Part shown: piece after piece, positions 30,756 through 38,287 of the stretch
Position numbering within the stretch: the stretch's first letter is position 1
Layout of the letters: the number at the start of each line of letters is the position of its first letter
Origin: Prochlorococcus marinus
Lineage (GTDB): Bacteria > Cyanobacteriota > Cyanobacteriia > PCC-6307 > Cyanobiaceae
Direction of reading: 5' to 3'
NCBI RefSeq assembly: GCF_001180245.1
Contig: NZ_CVSV01000116.1
Coordinates: 1 to 64,000, forward strand
Length of the DNA stretch: 64,000 nucleotides
Translations under genes and position numbers: made by a program
Notes under the pieces: generated by a model
The model's input: the letters and a program-made list of their open reading frames with translations, nothing else
Databases searched by the model: none
What the model was told of the DNA's origin: nothing

Positions 30756-31847
30756 ATGTCTAAAAAAAATAATTTATTAGTTGCAGCTAGTGGAACAGGA
30801 GGCCATATTTTTCCAGCTTTAGCAGTTTCTAAAGAGGTGGAAGATGAGTGGAATATTCATTGGTTGGGTATTCAGCAAAGACTTGATGCTAATTTGATTC
30901 CCCAAAAATATAATTTGAAGACTTTGAATTTAAAGACACCAAGAAAAAATATTTTTTTGTTTTATCAATATATAAAAATTTTAATGTCAACTTTCCAAAT
31001 AATTAAGATCTTAAAAGAAAAAAAAATTAACTTGGTTTTTACGACTGGAGGTTATATATCTGCCCCTACTATTGTTGCTTCAAAACTACTCAGTATACCT
31101 GTCATTATTCATGAATCAAATTTAATTCCAGGAATGGTCACGAAATATTTTGGTTTTTTGTGTAACTATGTTTTTCTAGGATTTAAGAAAACAAATTCTT
31201 ATTTAAGAAATTGTAAAACTATTTTCACTGGGACTCCTTTAAGAGATCAATTCTATAAATCCCATCCCTTGCCAGAATGGGTCCCAAAAGGAAAAGGACC
31301 TCTTTTAATTGTTATGGGAGGTAGCCAAGGAGCAAAAGCTATAAATCAAATTCTTAACGAATCTCTTGAATTTTTAATGAAAAAACAGTTTCGGATAGTT
31401 CATATTATTGGCGAATGTAATCAACAATCCTTTAATGTAAAAAATTCCAATAATTATGTTCAAAAGAAATTTACTAATGAAATCGCAGCTTTGATTCAAA
31501 ACTGTGATCTTGTAATATCGAGATCTGGTGCAGGAACAATAAATGAACTTATAGAAACTGAAAAACCTTCAATTTTAATTCCATTTCCTTATTCTAAAAA
31601 TAATCACCAGGAAAAAAATGCAATGATTCTTGCTGAAAGTGGAGGATCAGTTTTAATGAATCAAAGTAAAATTTCTAAAGAAGTTTTTGAAGAAACTATA
31701 GAAAGAATTTTTAAGAGAAAATCAAAAAATGGAAAATATTACTATGAAATTTTAGATATTATGAAGAAGAATATGGAAAATAATAATAAAATCAAATCTA
31801 AAATTGAGATTAGGAAATTTTTTAATTATTTTTTAAAGGAATTCTGA
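30756..31847 (+). CDS. murG: UDP-GlcNAc:lipid I N-acetylglucosaminyltransferase
   Basis: Converts lipid I to lipid II at the cytoplasmic face of the membrane for peptidoglycan synthesis. The G-loops are ASGTGGHIFPALAV near residue 11 and GGSQGAKAINQ; ISRSGAGTINELI and PYSKNNHQEKNA form the UDP-GlcNAc site. The length of 363 residues is normal. Its 3' end overlaps the convergent aminotransferase gene by 22 bases, an unusually long convergent overlap here. Confidence 0.94.
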   Translation: MSKKNNLLVAASGTGGHIFPALAVSKEVEDEWNIHWLGIQQRLDANLIPQKYNLKTLNLKTPRKNIFLFYQYIKILMSTFQIIKILKEKKINLVFTTGGYISAPTIVASKLLSIPVIIHESNLIPGMVTKYFGFLCNYVFLGFKKTNSYLRNCKTIFTGTPLRDQFYKSHPLPEWVPKGKGPLLIVMGGSQGAKAINQILNESLEFLMKKQFRIVHIIGECNQQSFNVKNSNNYVQKKFTNEIAALIQNCDLVISRSGAGTINELIETEKPSILIPFPYSKNNHQEKNAMILAESGGSVLMNQSKISKEVFEETIERIFKRKSKNGKYYYEILDIMKKNMENNNKIKSKIEIRKFFNYFLKEF

Positions 31848-32950
31848 ATTTCTTTACATAAAAGAGTGTTATTTTTCCTACTCTGCAAACTTATTCTTGC
31901 CCACTTTTCATCCAGAAATCTAAATGAAGTACATTCTCTAAGCAATATTCCCTTATTTTCTAAGTATTTTATATTAGGCGACAAGGATTTTTTACTTTCT
32001 ATTAAAAAAAAGTTGGTTGAAGAGTTATGAACTTTAAGGTTCTCTATTTTTGATAATTTTTCAAATACTCTTTTTTTTTCAATATTTATCCAGCTGTGAA
32101 TCTGTTTTGTCCACTGTTCATAGAATTTCTTATTACTTAGTAGATCAATTCCGGCTTTAATAGAAAATGAATTTAAAGGCCAAGGATCTCTATTTATTTC
32201 CCATTCTTTTAGTATTTGCGATGAGCCAATAACGTAACCTAATCTAAGACCAGGAATATTGAAGATTTTGGTTAAACTTCTCAAGACTAATAAATTGTCA
32301 AATCTTTGGGTTAATGGTATTAAAGATTCTTTCTCTCCATTAGGTGTTATAGATAAGAAAGCTTCATCACAGATAACTAATTTATACTTTTTGACAACTT
32401 CCTTCAATGAATTCTTTTCCCATAATTGGCCAGTAGGGTTATGTGGATTTGTTATCCAAATAACATCACCTTTTGGATGCAGAGGAAATGGTTGAGGAAA
32501 AATATCATTCCAGTTTTTTGGTAATTCGCAATGTATAAAATTGCTATTCCAACAATTTAAAGATCTTTCATAATCAACAAATGAGGGAGAAGGAATACAA
32601 CTTATTCCAAATTTGGATGCTTCATAACCTGCCCAGGTTATTAGTTCAGAAGCTCCATTTCCAGGAAGTATATTGTCTGGATTTATCCCATGAAATTTAC
32701 CGATTATTTCTTTCAGATCATTCAAGTTTCTCTCTGGGTAATATCTAAATCCAAGATTCTTAATTCCAGCATTTAATGAATCTATTAGTATTTGAGGTGG
32801 ATCAAACGGTACTAAAGAGGCACTTGCGTCAATAATTTCAGAGGGTAATAAATTTAATTTTTTTGCATTTGCATATACATTCCCTCCATGCTTTAAGTTT
32901 GATATTTGCATGGCTAATGTTGAGTAATCATTAGTTTTCGGATTGTTCAT
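31826..32950 (-). CDS. class I/II aminotransferase, CobC/CobD-like (threonine-phosphate decarboxylase type)
   Basis: PLP-dependent fold type I protein of 374 residues. The N-terminal HGGNVYANAKKLNL and IIDASASLVPFDPP resemble CobC/CobD threonine-phosphate decarboxylases of cobalamin synthesis (where HGGN and DFSxNxNPxG-like stretches are typical). ITNPHNPTGQLW, CDEAFLS and the PLP lysine in LRSLTKIFNIPGLRLGY follow. A cobalamin role is inferred from these motifs; no other cob gene is adjacent. It is 17 bases downstream of pyrD on the same strand. Confidence 0.78.
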   Translation of the reverse strand: MNNPKTNDYSTLAMQISNLKHGGNVYANAKKLNLLPSEIIDASASLVPFDPPQILIDSLNAGIKNLGFRYYPERNLNDLKEIIGKFHGINPDNILPGNGASELITWAGYEASKFGISCIPSPSFVDYERSLNCWNSNFIHCELPKNWNDIFPQPFPLHPKGDVIWITNPHNPTGQLWEKNSLKEVVKKYKLVICDEAFLSITPNGEKESLIPLTQRFDNLLVLRSLTKIFNIPGLRLGYVIGSSQILKEWEINRDPWPLNSFSIKAGIDLLSNKKFYEQWTKQIHSWINIEKKRVFEKLSKIENLKVHNSSTNFFLIESKKSLSPNIKYLENKGILLRECTSFRFLDEKWARISLQSRKNNTLLCKEIQNSFKK

Positions 32951-32967
32951 TATTTATTTTCTAATTT

Positions 32968-34137
32968 TTATTTAACCCATTTTAAATCTGATCCAATGGC
33001 CTCTTTTATATTAGATAATTGATGTTTATTGAGTTGCTTTAAAATACCTGCCAGTATATTGGGGACTAATTGTGGCCCCTTATATATCCATCCCGTATAA
33101 AGTTGAATTAATGATGCTCCAGAACAAATTCTTTCCCAAGCCGACTCTGGACTATCTATTCCTCCAACGCCAATTAAAATAATTTTTTTATCAATATTAT
33201 GAATATGTTTTATTATTTGATTTGCTTTTTTTTGTAGAGGCTTTCCACTTAATCCTCCATTTTCTTCAGAAAGTAATAATCCTGTTTGAATGATCTTCCT
33301 ATTTTCAAGACCTAATCTATCTATGCTGGTGTTAGTAGCAATTATCCCATCGATATTTTCCTCAATTATTAACTGGCAAATATCTTCAATATCTTTAAGG
33401 CTTAAATCTGGCGCAATTTTTACAAATAATGGTGGACAATTAGCTAAGTTTTTAATTTCTCTAAGAAGTTCTTTTAGAAGAATCGGATCTTGCAACTTTC
33501 TTAGTCCTTCAGTATTTGGAGAACTTACGTTTATTGCTGCATAATCACAATATGGAATTAATAATTTTAGAGAAGTTAAATAATCATCTTTTGCTTGAGA
33601 TAAATCTGTAATTTTAGACTTGCCAAAATTTATCCCTAAACAAATATTCTTTCTATTTTTTTTAAACTCAATTCCTTGTTCTACAAAGTTTTTAACTAGA
33701 TTTTCAGCACCATTGTTATTAAAACCCATTCTATTTAATGCTGCTTCTTCCTCCGCCAATCTAAACAACCTTGGTTTGGGATTTCCATTCTGAGCAAATT
33801 TGGTTACTGTACCAAGTTCGGCAAATCCAAAACCAAAATCTTTCCATACATTTGCAGCATTTCCATTTTTGTCGAAACCCGCAGCTAAACCAATTGGATT
33901 ACAAAAATTTATTCCACATATGTTCTGATTTAACCTTTTATCAACTACAGAAAATTCTTCATTTAGATTTTTTAAGATAGAAGATACTATAGGCCAATTA
34001 TATTTTCTTGAACTGAATGATAGGAGACTAAGAGATAAATTTGTTAAGTATTCTGCATCAATTCCAGAGTCTTTTTTTAATACAGGGGTAATCAAGTTTT
34101 TATAAAGATTTTTAAATCCCCCCTTCTGATCATTCAT
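32968..34137 (-). CDS. pyrD: dihydroorotate dehydrogenase (class 2, quinone-linked)
   Basis: Oxidises dihydroorotate to orotate with quinone as acceptor in pyrimidine synthesis. FMN-site segments: FCNPIGLAAGFDKNG, FAELGTVT, AAINVSSPNTEGLRKLQ (containing the catalytic Ser of class 2), ATNTSIDR, GGLSGKPLQ and the C-terminal LIGVGGIDSPESAWERICSG. At 389 residues with an N-terminal helical extension it is class 2. The gene lies 6 bases after rnhA, in the run rnhA-pyrD-cobC-like. Confidence 0.95.
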   Translation of the reverse strand: MNDQKGGFKNLYKNLITPVLKKDSGIDAEYLTNLSLSLLSFSSRKYNWPIVSSILKNLNEEFSVVDKRLNQNICGINFCNPIGLAAGFDKNGNAANVWKDFGFGFAELGTVTKFAQNGNPKPRLFRLAEEEAALNRMGFNNNGAENLVKNFVEQGIEFKKNRKNICLGINFGKSKITDLSQAKDDYLTSLKLLIPYCDYAAINVSSPNTEGLRKLQDPILLKELLREIKNLANCPPLFVKIAPDLSLKDIEDICQLIIEENIDGIIATNTSIDRLGLENRKIIQTGLLLSEENGGLSGKPLQKKANQIIKHIHNIDKKIILIGVGGIDSPESAWERICSGASLIQLYTGWIYKGPQLVPNILAGILKQLNKHQLSNIKEAIGSDLKWVK

Positions 34138-34143
34138 AAAAAA

Positions 34144-34863
34144 TTAGGCTTCTTTTTTTTCTATTATCCAATATTTTTTATCTTTAGGAATCAATCTCCA
34201 ATTACGCCATTCAAAAAGTGAATATTGTTTTATCTTTAAGTGGTTTTCATTACCTAATAAGATTTCTAGTTCAGGTGAACTTAACAGGTACTTTTTTTCT
34301 GCAAATTTTTGAATTAATTCATTGCGGGAAAATAATTCCTGAATTTCTGCGGGTGCATTTTTTTCAAAAAAATCAACTGAGGATTCTACTTTTTTTAAGT
34401 TACTTTCTATAGATATACCTTTGCTGTAATTAGTTGCAATTTTATCAACCCTATCATTTTGTTTATCTCCGCTATGACCTTTAACATATTCCATTATTAG
34501 GCCATTAATTCTTAATTGATCAATTTTTTGCCATAGATCAAGATTTTGAACTGGTTTCCCTGAACTTGTTTTCCATCCATTTTTCTTCCAATTAATAATC
34601 CATTTTGTATAACCCTCTATGACATATTTACTATCAGTTCTTAGTTTAAAGTTCTCTTTTAATTTGTAGGTTTTTAATTTCTCAAGAGTTTTTATAGCCG
34701 CAGTGAGTTCCATTCTATTATTAGTAGTATTTTGCTCGGAACCACCTATTTCTAATTCGCTGTTATCTTCAAAAATTATTAAACCGCCCCAACCACCTGG
34801 GCCTGGATTACCACTGCAAGCTCCATCTGTTGCGGCTTCAATCGCAATACTATCACCATTCAT
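34144..34863 (-). CDS. rnhA: ribonuclease HI with C-terminal extension
   Basis: Degrades RNA in RNA-DNA hybrids. The RNase H core is about residues 5-147: [16 protein letters not shown] (Asp), NRMELTAAI (Glu), [11 protein letters not shown] (Asp), and [17 protein letters not shown] (His and Asp), so all catalytic carboxylates are present. Residues ~150-239 form an extra domain of about 90 residues without a recognisable family, rich in charged residues and ending YWIIEKKEA. The start ATG is 2 bases after a long intercistronic hairpin downstream of rplL. Confidence 0.93.
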   Translation of the reverse strand: MNGDSIAIEAATDGACSGNPGPGGWGGLIIFEDNSELEIGGSEQNTTNNRMELTAAIKTLEKLKTYKLKENFKLRTDSKYVIEGYTKWIINWKKNGWKTSSGKPVQNLDLWQKIDQLRINGLIMEYVKGHSGDKQNDRVDKIATNYSKGISIESNLKKVESSVDFFEKNAPAEIQELFSRNELIQKFAEKKYLLSSPELEILLGNENHLKIKQYSLFEWRNWRLIPKDKKYWIIEKKEA

Positions 34864-34865
34864 AA

Positions 34866-34902
34866 TTTTTGAAGCCGATATTAAGGTTATCGGCTTGAAA
34901 AA
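34866..34902 (-). other. intercistronic hairpin between rplL and rnhA
   Basis: AAGCCGATA (34872-34880) pairs with TATCGGCTT (34888-34896) around a 7-base loop. After one mismatch the stem extends by five A-T pairs (34866-34870 with 34898-34902). On either strand the hairpin is followed by A's, not a T run, so it is not a standard intrinsic terminator. It fills nearly all of the 47-base gap between the rplL stop and rnhA ATG and could be an mRNA end, a processing site or a block on rnhA translation. Confidence 0.7.
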
Positions 34903-34910
34903 ATGTACTC

Positions 34911-35306
34911 TTATTTAAGTGTAACTTTACCGCCAGCTTCTTCAATCTCTTTTTTTAAAGATTCAGCATCTGCTTTGGCAATTCCTTCTTTTACTGTTTT
35001 TGGTGCAGATTCAACAAGTGCTTTTGCATCGCCAAGACCTAGACCAGTTGCATTTCTTACAACTTTAAGTACTTTGATTTTTGCAGCTGCATCAAAGCTT
35101 TCGAGAACTACATCAAATTCAGTTTTTTCTTCAGCAGCGCCACCATCTGCGTCACCGCCAGCTGCTCCTGGAGCTGCCATTACTACACCTGCAGAAGCTG
35201 CAGCAGATACACCAAAAGCCTCTTCAATTTGCTTTACAAGCTCAGATGCTTCTAAAAGTGATAAAGATTTTAATGATTCAAGAATTTCTTCAGTTTTTGC
35301 GGACAT
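34911..35306 (-). CDS. rplL: 50S ribosomal protein L7/L12
   Basis: Stalk protein of 131 residues that recruits translation GTPases. N-terminal dimerisation region [26 protein letters not shown], an Ala/Gly-rich hinge (residues ~33-58), then the C-terminal factor-binding domain with [24 protein letters not shown]. It follows rplJ by 28 bases, as in the conserved L10-L12 unit whose expression L10 normally controls. Its codon use and Ala/Gly-rich hinge make it locally GC-richer than neighbouring genes. Confidence 0.98.
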
Positions 35307-35334
35307 TTTCTTAAAAGTTAATTAGGGTTTTGAT

Positions 35335-35862
35335 TTAAGATTCTGATTTTTCAGAATGTTGTTTAAGTGATCTAGCAATTCCAGAAGGCACTTCATTGAT
35401 AGAGATCGCAATTTTTGTTGCTACGCCATTTAGAGCGCCAGCAATTTTTGCCATCAATACTTCTTTAGATGGAAGACTTGCAATTTCTTTTATTTCAGAA
35501 TCGCTAAGAAGTCTGCCTTCAAATAAAGCTCCTTTGGTCTCGGATTTTTTGGTGTCTTTTTGAAAAGATTGGATTGCTTTTACAGCACCACCAACATCTT
35601 CTTTAATTAACACAAAAGCATTGGTTCCGGACAGTAAAGATTCAAGATCATTCCAATTACTATCTCCATCAATAGCTTTGCGCATTAATGAATTTTTAGT
35701 AACTTTGCAGATGCCGTTAGTCGTTTGCAATCTAGATCGCAAATCTGACATCTCTTTGATAGTTAAACCTTTATAGTCAAGAACTACAGCCATTTCCGAG
35801 TCGTCTAAAAGAGATTTAATCTCAGTAACGATTTTTTGCTTATTCTCTAGTGTTCGGCCCAT
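35335..35862 (-). CDS. rplJ: 50S ribosomal protein L10
   Basis: Base of the L7/L12 stalk and, in many bacteria, translational autoregulator of the rplJ-rplL unit. N-terminal [49 protein letters not shown], and a C-terminal helical tail for L12 dimers. The length of 175 residues is normal. An L10-type leader lies immediately upstream, supporting autoregulation. Confidence 0.98.
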   Translation of the reverse strand: MGRTLENKQKIVTEIKSLLDDSEMAVVLDYKGLTIKEMSDLRSRLQTTNGICKVTKNSLMRKAIDGDSNWNDLESLLSGTNAFVLIKEDVGGAVKAIQSFQKDTKKSETKGALFEGRLLSDSEIKEIASLPSKEVLMAKIAGALNGVATKIAISINEVPSGIARSLKQHSEKSES

Positions 35863-35874
35863 TGATGTTTTTTG

Positions 35875-36030
35875 GATCGTAATTTAGGGAGAGCAGGAAA
35901 TGCGGCAAAGTTCTTTTAAAGAGGCCGCTTTTATTAGATCCAAAAAGAAATAATTTAAGACGAGTCCTCGGTAGGAATTAAAAATTTAGAATAACTAAAT
36001 CAACCTACTTTCTTTGGCCGTATTATTGCA
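35875..36030 (-). promoter_or_regulatory. L10 leader (ribosomal protein autoregulatory RNA)
   Basis: The 190-base gap between rplA and rplJ holds, on the minus strand, a GTAGGTT (36008-36002) that can pair with CCTACC (35975-35970). The latter continues as CCTACCGAGGA, close to the conserved core of known L10 leaders. Between them an inner hairpin (ATTTAG/CTAAAT) fits the kink-turn arrangement. A second stem, GCGGC/GCCGC (35928-35924 with 35906-35902), follows towards rplJ. L10-L12 binding to this leader would repress rplJ-rplL. Boundaries are approximate. Confidence 0.75.
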
Positions 36031-36052
36031 ATTTAAATTATACTACAAAGCG

Positions 36053-36760
36053 TTAACCTTCAGGTTGGTAATCTTGTACAGCATTTATGTCTAATTGAAC
36101 TGAAGGCCCCATTGTTGAAGTTACATAAAAAGTTTTCCAATACTTTCCTTTAGCTCCACTTGGTTTATTTTTATCAATTGATTCTTGTAAGGTTTTTAAG
36201 TTGTCAAAAAGAGCCTCTTTTGTGAAACTTGCTTTTCCAAAGCGGACATGAACGATTCCAGCCTTATCTGCTCTAAATTCGAGCTTACCAGCTTTGAATT
36301 CTTTTATTGCATTAGCAATGTCATTAGTTACTGTCCCAGCTTTAGGATTAGGCATTAAACCTCTAGGTCCCAAAACTCTTCCTAATTTTGCAACCTTTGG
36401 CATCATATCTGGAGTTGCAATGAGTAGATCAAACTCCATATTTCCTTTGTTGATGCTTTCTACAAGATCTTCTTCTCCAAATAAATCTGCACCAGCAGCC
36501 TTAGCTTTCGATACATTCTCACCGCTTGTAATTACTGCAATTTTGATGCTTTGGCCAGTACCATGCGGTAATGCAACAGTGGTCCTTAATTGTTGATCAG
36601 TATATTTTGGATCAATACCTAGACGTATATGTGCTTCAATAGTTTCATCAAATTTTGCATTAGCATTTTCCTTGATAATACTAAGAGCTTCAAGTGGTGC
36701 GTAAATGCGATCTTCTATCTTTGTTGATAGAGCCGCCATTCTTTTAGATAGTTTTTTCAT
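36053..36760 (-). CDS. rplA: 50S ribosomal protein L1
   Basis: L1-stalk protein that binds 23S rRNA and, in many bacteria, its own operon mRNA. N-terminal [59 protein letters not shown] and [13 protein letters not shown] are all L1 signatures. The length of 235 residues is normal. It follows rplK by 66 bases in the usual nusG-rplK-rplA order. Confidence 0.98.
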   Translation of the reverse strand: MKKLSKRMAALSTKIEDRIYAPLEALSIIKENANAKFDETIEAHIRLGIDPKYTDQQLRTTVALPHGTGQSIKIAVITSGENVSKAKAAGADLFGEEDLVESINKGNMEFDLLIATPDMMPKVAKLGRVLGPRGLMPNPKAGTVTNDIANAIKEFKAGKLEFRADKAGIVHVRFGKASFTKEALFDNLKTLQESIDKNKPSGAKGKYWKTFYVTSTMGPSVQLDINAVQDYQPEG

Positions 36761-36826
36761 AATAATATTGGGTGCAAACGGTTATTGACTAACCTCCCCT
36801 AAATAGTGTGAAATTGTGTATTGAAC

Positions 36827-37252
36827 TTATTCAGTGATAGAGACGCCCATATTACGAGCAGTACCCTCAATTACTTTCATTGCTGATTCAACACTAGAAC
36901 AGTTTAGATCAGGAAGCTTAGTTTTGGCTATTTCCTCTAATTGAGCTTTACTTATATTCCCAACAGAGCCTTTTGCAGATTCACCTGAACCTTTCTCTAT
37001 ACCAGCTGCTTTTGTTATTAAGACGGAAGCAGGAGGTGTTTTTGTGATAAAAGTAAAGCTTCTATCTTCAAAAACAGAAATCTCGACTGGAATTACAAAA
37101 CCTGCTTTATCTTGTGTCCTTGCGTTGTATTCTTTGCAAAATGCCATGATATTGACACCATGTTGTCCTAAAGCTGGCCCTACAGGAGGAGCAGGATTTG
37201 CTTTGCCTGCTTGTAGAGCAAGCTTGATAACTGCAACAATTTTTTTTGCCAT
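36827..37252 (-). CDS. rplK: 50S ribosomal protein L11
   Basis: GTPase-centre protein of 141 residues that binds the thiostrepton region of 23S r[45 protein letters not shown] and the C-terminal [18 protein letters not shown] are diagnostic. It lies downstream of nusG with a 67-base gap. Confidence 0.98.
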   Translation of the reverse strand: MAKKIVAVIKLALQAGKANPAPPVGPALGQHGVNIMAFCKEYNARTQDKAGFVIPVEISVFEDRSFTFITKTPPASVLITKAAGIEKGSGESAKGSVGNISKAQLEEIAKTKLPDLNCSSVESAMKVIEGTARNMGVSITE

Positions 37253-37319
37253 TAGATTAGAGAATTTAAGCTGGAGTAGAAAATCATAATTTTACTCGAT
37301 AAACAAGAACAATTAGAAA

Positions 37320-37931
37320 TTAATTTTGTTTATTGATTTGGGAGAATTCTAATTCTACAGGAGTCTCGCGCCCAAATATTGAAAGTAATGCTTTTAATTT
37401 ATTTCTTTCTCCGGAAACTTCTATAACTTCTCCCTGGAAATCCTTGAATGGACCGCTAGTTACAATGATTCTATCTTTTTCTTCAATATCTAATTTGATT
37501 ACAGCTTTTTTCTCTGATGCGCGCTTAAAGATTCTATTAACTTCTTGTCTTGATAATGGTCGAGGTTTGATATGACCTCGCGATCTTCCGCTGCCTCTAC
37601 CGTCTTCAGCACCAACAAAGTTAATTACATTTGGAGTACTTTTAACAGCCATCATTGTATCTTCATCCAAAATCATTCTTACGAGGACATAACCTGGGAA
37701 AACTTTTTCTTCAGTAGTTTGTCTGCTTCCATCTTTTTTTAATTTAATTCCTGGAGTTTGAGGGATTTCAATTTCAATGATTCTATTATTAACACCTAAA
37801 GTTACCGATCTCTGCTCAAGAGTCGCTTTTACTTTTTTTTCACAGCTTGATGCTACTTGAACTGCATACCATCTTGCGATGTTTGTATTTGCTTTTGAAG
37901 AAGCAAGGTTTGTAGTTAATTCATTACTCAT
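37320..37931 (-). CDS. nusG: transcription antitermination factor NusG
   Basis: Binds RNA polymerase and modulates pausing, termination and coupling to the ribosome. NGN domain: RWYAVQVASSCEKKVKATLEQ, FPGYVLVRMILDEDTM; KOW domain near the C-terminus: DRIIVTSGPFKDFQGEVIEV. The reading frame extends 35 codons upstream to 38036, but that would overlap secE by 53 bases. The ATG at 37931 gives a normal ~203-residue protein and a 52-base gap, so it is preferred. Confidence 0.96.
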   Translation of the reverse strand: MSNELTTNLASSKANTNIARWYAVQVASSCEKKVKATLEQRSVTLGVNNRIIEIEIPQTPGIKLKKDGSRQTTEEKVFPGYVLVRMILDEDTMMAVKSTPNVINFVGAEDGRGSGRSRGHIKPRPLSRQEVNRIFKRASEKKAVIKLDIEEKDRIIVTSGPFKDFQGEVIEVSGERNKLKALLSIFGRETPVELEFSQINKQN

Positions 37932-37983
37932 TTTTTCTGGAAGCTTAATTAAAATGTTTATCAATGGATATTCGGGAGATAAT

Positions 37984-38226
37984 TCAACCAAAAATTTGCG
38001 AAGCTGCCCATCCATAGAATCTGCTAACAGAAGCAATGGCTGCAGCAGAAAAAGATACCATAATTATAACTGCTACTGATTCGCTAAAAAGTTGTTGTTT
38101 GTTAGGCCACACGACAAGTTTAAGTTCATCGTAGGTAGATCTAAAAAAATTATTCTTTTTTTTAGGCTCTTCAACTTCAGGAGAATCCTTTTTAAGAGGT
38201 TCTTTATTAGTAGTAGGACTTGTCAC
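37984..38226 (-). CDS. secE: preprotein translocase subunit SecE
   Basis: Small essential subunit of the SecYEG channel. Eighty residues: a charged N-terminal tail, the amphipathic FFRSTYDELKLVVWPNKQQL segment typical of SecE, and one transmembrane helix (VAVIIMVSFSAAAIASVSRFYGW). Genomic order secE-nusG-rplK-rplA confirms the call. Confidence 0.95.
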   Translation of the reverse strand: MTSPTTNKEPLKKDSPEVEEPKKKNNFFRSTYDELKLVVWPNKQQLFSESVAVIIMVSFSAAAIASVSRFYGWAASQIFG

Positions 38227-38287
38227 AAAATTTTTTTGAAATTAAGCTTTATGCTTTATTTTTTATTTTAGCTTATTGATTTACTCC

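Noticed and set aside
34903-35325. 140-codon plus-strand open frame opposite rplL
   Set aside because: It is antisense to a highly conserved ribosomal protein gene; its Ala/Pro/Ser-rich product is what the complement of an Ala/Gly-rich hinge gives.
37932-38036. Upstream extension of nusG
   Set aside because: It would overlap secE by 53 bases and adds 35 residues not found in NusG.
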